Assembly: GCA_026004095.1 (NCBI GenBank)
Contig: BPIL01000016.1
Span: 1-64,000 of the forward strand
DNA: 64,000 nucleotides
Reading direction: 5' to 3'
Origin: Meiothermus sp.
GTDB lineage: Bacteria > Deinococcota > Deinococci > Deinococcales > Thermaceae
Within the stretch, counting starts at the first letter, position 1; each line of letters starts with the position of its first letter. Of this stretch, positions 63,020 to 64,000 are shown piece by piece. The notes under the pieces were generated by a model that saw only the letters and a program-made list of their open reading frames with translations, searched no databases and was not told the origin of the DNA. Both the position numbers and the translations under genes were made by a program.

Positions 63020-63964
63020 ATGAAGAACTTTGCACTTATCGGCGCTGCGGGCTACATCGCGCCCCGTCACCTCAAGGCCATCAAGGATACCGGCAATCGC
63101 CTTGTTGCCGCCCTCGACCCCTTCGATTCGGTGGGCATCATGGACTCGTACTTCCCCGAGGCCGAGTTTTTTACCCAGCCCGAGCTGTTCGAGGACTACC
63201 TCTACCGCCTGCGCGGCACCCCCCAGCAGGTGGACTACGTGAGCATCGCCAGCCCCAACTACCTGCACAACGCCCACATCCGCATGGCCCTCCGGGCCGG
63301 GGCCGACGCCATCTGCGAGAAGCCCCTAGTGCTCAACCCCGAAGAAATCCGGGAACTCAGAGACCTCGAGGCCGAGACCGGACGGCGGGTCTGGACCATC
63401 CTGCAGCTCCGCACCCACGAGGCCCTGCTCAACCTGCATGCCCGCTTGCAAGCCCAGCCCCCCCGCAAATACCAGCTCGACCTTACCTACATCACCAGCC
63501 GGGGCACCTGGTACCTGCGGAGCTGGAAGGGCCGCACCGAGCAGTCGGGGGGCCTGGCCACCAACATCGGGGTGCACTTCTTCGATATGCTCACCTGGCT
63601 TTTTGGCAAGGTGGAGCAGGTGGAGGTGCACCGCCGCGACGACACCGTGGCCTCGGGCTACCTGGAGCTCGAGCGGGCCCAGGTGCGCTGGTTCCTCTCG
63701 ATTGACGTGGGCTACGTACCGCCGGCCCTGCGGGCCCAGGGCAAGCGCACCTACCGCTCCATGCGCTTAGACGGCGAGGAGATCGAGTTCTCCGAGGGCT
63801 TCACCGAGCTGCACACCCGCGTCTACGAGCGCACCCTGGCCGGCCAGGGCTTCGGCCTCGAGGATACCTACGAGGCCATCGCCACCGTGGCCCGGATCCG
63901 CACCCTGCCCCTATCGGATCGCACCGCCACCATGCACCCCTTCCTCCAGACCGTCAAACAATAG
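63020..63964 (+). CDS. wlbA: WlbA: UDP-GlcNAc uronate 3-dehydrogenase (Gfo/Idh/MocA)
   Basis: 314-residue Gfo/Idh/MocA oxidoreductase. The N-terminal dinucleotide block is NFALIGAAGYIAPRHLKAI; the catalytic Lys is in ICEKPLVLNPEE, and later SGGLATNIGVHFFDML provides the conserved His. It oxidises C3 of UDP-GlcNAcA using NAD, recycled by 2-oxoglutarate, as in the T. thermophilus enzyme. GGAGG before ATG. The next gene starts 2 bp downstream. Confidence 0.9.
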   Translation: MKNFALIGAAGYIAPRHLKAIKDTGNRLVAALDPFDSVGIMDSYFPEAEFFTQPELFEDYLYRLRGTPQQVDYVSIASPNYLHNAHIRMALRAGADAICEKPLVLNPEEIRELRDLEAETGRRVWTILQLRTHEALLNLHARLQAQPPRKYQLDLTYITSRGTWYLRSWKGRTEQSGGLATNIGVHFFDMLTWLFGKVEQVEVHRRDDTVASGYLELERAQVRWFLSIDVGYVPPALRAQGKRTYRSMRLDGEEIEFSEGFTELHTRVYERTLAGQGFGLEDTYEAIATVARIRTLPLSDRTATMHPFLQTVKQ

Positions 63965-63966
63965 TT

Positions 63967-64000
63967 ATGGACTACTTCAAGCACGAGACCGCGATTGTGG
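63967..64000 (+). CDS. WlbB/WbpD-type N-acetyltransferase, 5' end only
   Basis: Only the first eleven codons are in the window (MDYFKHETAIV). The opening YFKHE-x-AIV is typical of the left-handed beta-helix N-acetyltransferases that acylate the 3-amino group in the Wlb/Wbp pathway, and the position right after wlbA agrees. The missing part should hold the hexapeptide repeats. Confidence 0.65.
   Translation, partial: MDYFKHETAIV

Overview
The window looks like chromosomal DNA of a thermophile of the Thermaceae (Deinococcota), most likely Meiothermus. I infer this from the high G+C, the GdhA/GdhB-type paired glutamate dehydrogenases, a LitR/LdrP-type light-response regulator pair beside a carotenoid cluster, a Deinococcus-type CrtO ketolase, leaderless promoters (a -10 box ending 6-7 nt before the start codon), and no R-body, phage or plasmid core genes. 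This is recognition from memory; no database was searched.

Layout. 1-12.7 kb is housekeeping: a partial rnhB, a diguanylate cyclase, a PatB-type C-S lyase, a ParA-like ATPase, hpf, ftsE, an S41 protease, an orphan ABC ATPase, apaG, an rRNA methyltransferase, a tRNA with anticodon CAU, tsaC broken by two single-base frameshifts, ftsY and a DsbB-type oxidase. 12.7-18 kb holds an old two-gene operon (2-hydroxyacid dehydrogenase then a membrane protein) split by a 3.8-kb lipoprotein cassette. The cassette is flanked by an 86-bp direct repeat, and inside it an IS701-type element has interrupted a lipoprotein gene. 18-28 kb carries fni, the initiator tRNA, TPR and SPOR proteins, rex, an IS5-type element inside a small lipoprotein gene, a polyprenyl diphosphate synthase, a thioesterase and the gdhA-gdhB pair.

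28.3-41 kb is a carotenoid region read almost wholly on the minus strand: methyltransferase-crtB, crtO, lycopene cyclase-cruF-acyltransferase-glycosyltransferase-desaturase-P450. Two toxin-antitoxin modules (hicAB and a RelE/RHH pair) sit between these units. fni and the polyprenyl synthase upstream supply isoprenoid precursors. The predicted product is a hydrated, ketolated, glycosylated and possibly acylated carotenoid. Divergent from the crtB unit are litR (B12-dependent photoreceptor) and ldrP (CRP/FNR family). The shared intergenic region carries five ACA-centred direct repeats at 11-12 bp spacing over the litR -35 box, the layout expected of a CarH/LitR operator.

42.2-64 kb is a Wzy-dependent surface polysaccharide locus: a WecA-type initiating transferase, flippase, O-antigen ligase/polymerase, a chain-length protein, glycosyltransferases, a deacetylase-like protein, an epimerase fused to a membrane domain, a sugar aminotransferase, and the first steps of diacetamido-uronic acid synthesis (nucleotide-sugar dehydrogenase, WlbA, start of WlbB). 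Between them lie large secreted lipoproteins, including a copper-radical (galactose/glyoxal) oxidase with FN3 and PA14 domains. Two beta-helix proteins share a 1,048-bp block that differs at one base and lies in direct orientation 15.3 kb apart, each copy fused to a different N-terminus.
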